Source: Bacteroidota bacterium
Lineage (GTDB): Bacteria > Bacteroidota > Ignavibacteria > UBA10030 > SZUA-254
Length of the DNA stretch: 12,499 nucleotides
Direction: 5' to 3'
Assembly (NCBI GenBank): GCA_004322375.1
Contig: SCUC01000056.1
Span: 1 to 12,499 of the forward strand
The notes below the pieces were generated by a model. That model was not told the DNA's origin. It saw nothing but the letters and a program-made list of their open reading frames with translations, and ran no database searches. This document shows positions 10,488 to 12,499 of the stretch, piece after piece; position 1 is the first letter of the stretch; each line of letters begins with the position of its first letter. The position numbers and the translations under genes are program-made.

Positions 10488-12266
10488 ATGTCATCACATT
10501 TTTTGAATCGCGTATCAATGCTACGGACTCATTGTTCCTGCTACGTACGCGATTTTTTTTATCCACGACGGTCTGTCTTGTGTGCGTTACAACGTATTGT
10601 GCAAGTTATCGCTTTTTTGGTGTGTGCGTTGTGCCTTCGAGCAGAGGCCGGAGTACGCGCAAAACATGCGATGGTTGTATCGGCGCATGAACTGGCATCG
10701 CAGGCAGGAGTAGAAATCTTACAACAGGGAGGAAATGCTATTGATGCAGCCGTTGCGACTGGCTACGCGCTCGCCGTCGTCTTTCCTGAAGCGGGAAATA
10801 TCGGAGGCGGCGGATTTGCTCTCATTCGTTTGAAAGATGGGAAATCGTTTGTTGTTGATTTTCGTGAAATGGCTCCGGGGAAAGCAACCGGCGACATGTA
10901 TCTTGACAGTAACGGCGAACCGACAAACGCCAGCATTGACGGGTATCTTGCGGGAGGAATTCCCGGCACCGTTGCAGGATTTGAAAAAATGTTGGCACTT
11001 GCCGGAAAGATGAATATCAAAACAGTGATTCAGCCCTCCATCAAGCTGGCGGAAGAGGGATTCATCGTTGACCGAAATCTTGAAGAAAATCTCGAAGATT
11101 ACAAAGATGGTTTGTTACAATACCCTTCCACGGCTAAAATATTTTCTCGTAACGGAACCATGCTGAACGAGGGTGATACGCTTGTGCAGCTCGATCTTGC
11201 GGCAACCTTACGCCGAATCCAGCAACAAGGCGCTGACGGATTTTATTCCGGGGTAACAGCCAAACTTATCGCTGACGATATGGCGCGAAACGGCGGGTTG
11301 ATAACAGAAGAAGATTTACTTCAGTACAAGGCTGTGGTACGAACCCCTGTTATCGGCACGTATCGCGGCTATGAAATTCTATCCGTGCCTCCGCCCAGCG
11401 GTGGAGGTATATGCTTACTCCAAATGTTAAGCATTATGGAACGATTTTCTTTCGTTCCCTCTGATTATCATTCCTCCCGCACCATTCATCTCATGGCAGA
11501 AGCGATGAAACGCGCATATGCCGACCGACAACACTATGCGGCTGACCCTGATGTAGAAACTGTCCCGGTTGAACGTCTTCTCTCGGCAGAGTATTTGAAT
11601 ACGTTGAAATATCAAATTGACACGTTTATGGCAACACCCGCCGCGAGTGTTCAACACGGGGCGTTGGAACTACGGGAAGGAGACCATACCACTCATTATG
11701 TCGTTGCAGACGATGAGGGTAATGTCGTTTCAGTTACTTACACTATTAATGATTTATTCGGCAGCAAAGCCATCATTGAAGGTACCGGCTTTTTCTTGAA
11801 TGATGAGATGGATGATTTTGCGACAAAGCCCGGTGTTCCGAATATTTACGGTTTAGTCGGTACAAATAAAAACGCTATTGCGCCCGGGAAACGACCTGTC
11901 AGCTCAATGACTCCAACTATTGTTGTTAAAGGTAACATGCCGGTCGTAGCGCTCGGCGCCCGGGGCGGACCCAGAATTATCAACGCGATTTTTCAAACGC
12001 TGGTGAATGTTATAGACTTTAAGATGGATATTGAACGCGCAGTGAATGAGCCACGTTTTCATCACCAGCTTTTCCCCGATACTCTCCGGTATGAACAGTT
12101 TTGTTTTCCCGACGACGTTGTTAAAAATATCACGCAGCGAGGGCATATACTCAAAGCAACAAAAAGCTCGTTAGCATCAGTTCAAGCATTGTACCGCGAC
12201 CAAAAAACAGGTTGGTTGTACTCCGGCGCAGATAGAAGAGAAGGCGGAACAGCAGCAGGCTATTGA
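10488..12266 (+). CDS. ggt: Gamma-glutamyltranspeptidase precursor
   Basis: The product is an exported, self-cleaving Ntn hydrolase that transfers or hydrolyses the gamma-glutamyl group of glutathione and related peptides. Landmarks include VVSAHELASQAGVEILQQGG (63-82), NAIDAAVAT (83-91) and NIGGGGFALI (104-113). The cleavage site is before T401 (DHTTHYVVAD), and T401 becomes the nucleophile of the small subunit. LNDEMDDFATKPGVPN (lid-loop type), PVSSMTPTIV (470-479) and GARGGPRII follow, with a C-terminal GGTAAGY. The usual GSPGGSR appears here as GARGGPR. A secretory signal is visible at about residues 36-54 (LQRIVQVIAFLVCALCLRAEAG). The start is uncertain. The frame with the first ATG (10488) gives a 33-residue basic, Cys-containing extension overlapping the probable ssb terminator. 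A TTG at 10578 would give a compact 24-residue signal peptide. The ATG is kept as the longest frame. Confidence 0.93.
   Translation: MSSHFLNRVSMLRTHCSCYVRDFFYPRRSVLCALQRIVQVIAFLVCALCLRAEAGVRAKHAMVVSAHELASQAGVEILQQGGNAIDAAVATGYALAVVFPEAGNIGGGGFALIRLKDGKSFVVDFREMAPGKATGDMYLDSNGEPTNASIDGYLAGGIPGTVAGFEKMLALAGKMNIKTVIQPSIKLAEEGFIVDRNLEENLEDYKDGLLQYPSTAKIFSRNGTMLNEGDTLVQLDLAATLRRIQQQGADGFYSGVTAKLIADDMARNGGLITEEDLLQYKAVVRTPVIGTYRGYEILSVPPPSGGGICLLQMLSIMERFSFVPSDYHSSRTIHLMAEAMKRAYADRQHYAADPDVETVPVERLLSAEYLNTLKYQIDTFMATPAASVQHGALELREGDHTTHYVVADDEGNVVSVTYTINDLFGSKAIIEGTGFFLNDEMDDFATKPGVPNIYGLVGTNKNAIAPGKRPVSSMTPTIVVKGNMPVVALGARGGPRIINAIFQTLVNVIDFKMDIERAVNEPRFHHQLFPDTLRYEQFCFPDDVVKNITQRGHILKATKSSLASVQALYRDQKTGWLYSGADRREGGTAAGY
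10506..10560 (+). terminator. Probable intrinsic terminator of ssb, inside the ggt reading frame
   Basis: AATCGCGTA at 10506-10514 pairs perfectly with TACGCGATT at 10546-10554. The T-run at 10553-10560 (eight Ts) completes a terminator shape. The 31-base loop contains a smaller 5-bp hairpin (CAATG/CATTG), which shortens the effective loop. It begins 23 bases after the ssb stop, the right place to end that message. It also falls within the first 25 codons of the longest ggt frame, which questions that start. Confidence 0.6.
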
Positions 12267-12334
12267 GATGTGACACCATCCTTGTCTAGTTTTGCAAGTA
12301 ATTTCCCCGTTAAATTTTTAGAATCTAATACACC

Positions 12335-12499
12335 ATGAATCGCCTTATTCCGGTCAACAGCTCAAAGGATATTTTACCTGCATACCGGAATTCACCTATC
12401 GGCTTGCTCCTGGAGTATCATAATCTTTCACTCCATCATGATTCCTACACAAAAGCAGAATTACTCATCGGTATGTGCATGGATAATAGGAAACATTTG
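12335..12499 (+). CDS. Beta-carbonic-anhydrase-like protein, N-terminal fragment
   Basis: An ATG at 12335 opens a frame of 55 codons that runs off the right edge. The fragment contains IPVNSSKDILPAYRNSPIG, LLLEYHNL and ELLIGMCMDNRKHL. The last part holds the CxDxR signature of beta-class carbonic anhydrases: C48 as a zinc ligand and D50-R52 as the catalytic dyad. The family interconverts CO2 and bicarbonate in the cytoplasm. The second half, with the His and second Cys ligands, is outside the window, so activity cannot be judged. The 68-bp spacer after ggt shows no clear terminator or promoter. Confidence 0.7.
   Translation, partial: MNRLIPVNSSKDILPAYRNSPIGLLLEYHNLSLHHDSYTKAELLIGMCMDNRKHL

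Noticed and set aside
12267..12334. Promoter for the carbonic-anhydrase-like gene
   Set aside because: TTGTCT and TAAATT can be picked out but lie about 23 bases apart, outside the normal spacing. No other convincing pair is seen.

Overview
The window reads as a chromosomal stretch of a free-living, respiring bacterium, most likely from the Bacteroidota/Chlorobiota/Ignavibacteriota (FCB) group. That placement is an inference. It rests on weak or absent Shine-Dalgarno sequences before most genes, an ssb promoter resembling the Bacteroidota TTG / TAnnTTTG type, a c-type cytochrome lipoprotein of a kind common in that group, moderate base composition, and spacers filled with 7-bp-period repeats and small palindromes. 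No tRNA, rRNA, transposase, phage gene or CRISPR array is visible.

Positions 1-3480 (+) hold the 3' end of nuoC followed by complete nuoD, nuoE and nuoF. These encode quinone-module and NADH-dehydrogenase-module subunits of respiratory complex I. The spacers (133, 74 and 137 bp) are long for a nuo operon and all are occupied by repeats. The first two carry inverted-repeat elements sharing the end sequence CAATGCAAAAT. The third carries a different heptad repeat plus a double GC-rich hairpin. The cluster stops after nuoF, and nuoG does not follow.

Positions 3481-3733 lie between convergent genes and contain another heptad array (unit TTCANGY) and two sets of inverted repeats. Positions 3734-6709 (-) form a probable two-gene operon. 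The upstream gene is a large membrane protein with an extracytoplasmic PDZ domain, many membrane segments, a GAF domain and an RsbU/SpoIIE-type PP2C phosphatase. Six bases after it comes a small lipoprotein-like c-type cytochrome with a CX4CH haem motif.

Positions 6710-6925 are a divergent control region. From 6926 (+) come a [2Fe-2S] ferredoxin with a C-terminal membrane anchor, serA (first enzyme of serine synthesis), a tiny CxxC reading frame overlapping the serA stop, and an NHL-type beta-propeller probable lipoprotein. Next come ssb with its own likely promoter and terminator, and ggt (gamma-glutamyltranspeptidase, exported). The window ends in the first 55 codons of a beta-carbonic-anhydrase-like gene.

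The genes do not form one pathway: this is a mixed housekeeping region. The most unusual content is in the spacers, where several unrelated sequence families share the same 7-bp period and often an inverted layout. In two cases the right arm ends just before a nuo start codon. Secondary points of interest are a His in NuoD where the quinone-binding Tyr is normally found, and an ssb terminator lying inside the 5' end of the ggt reading frame.
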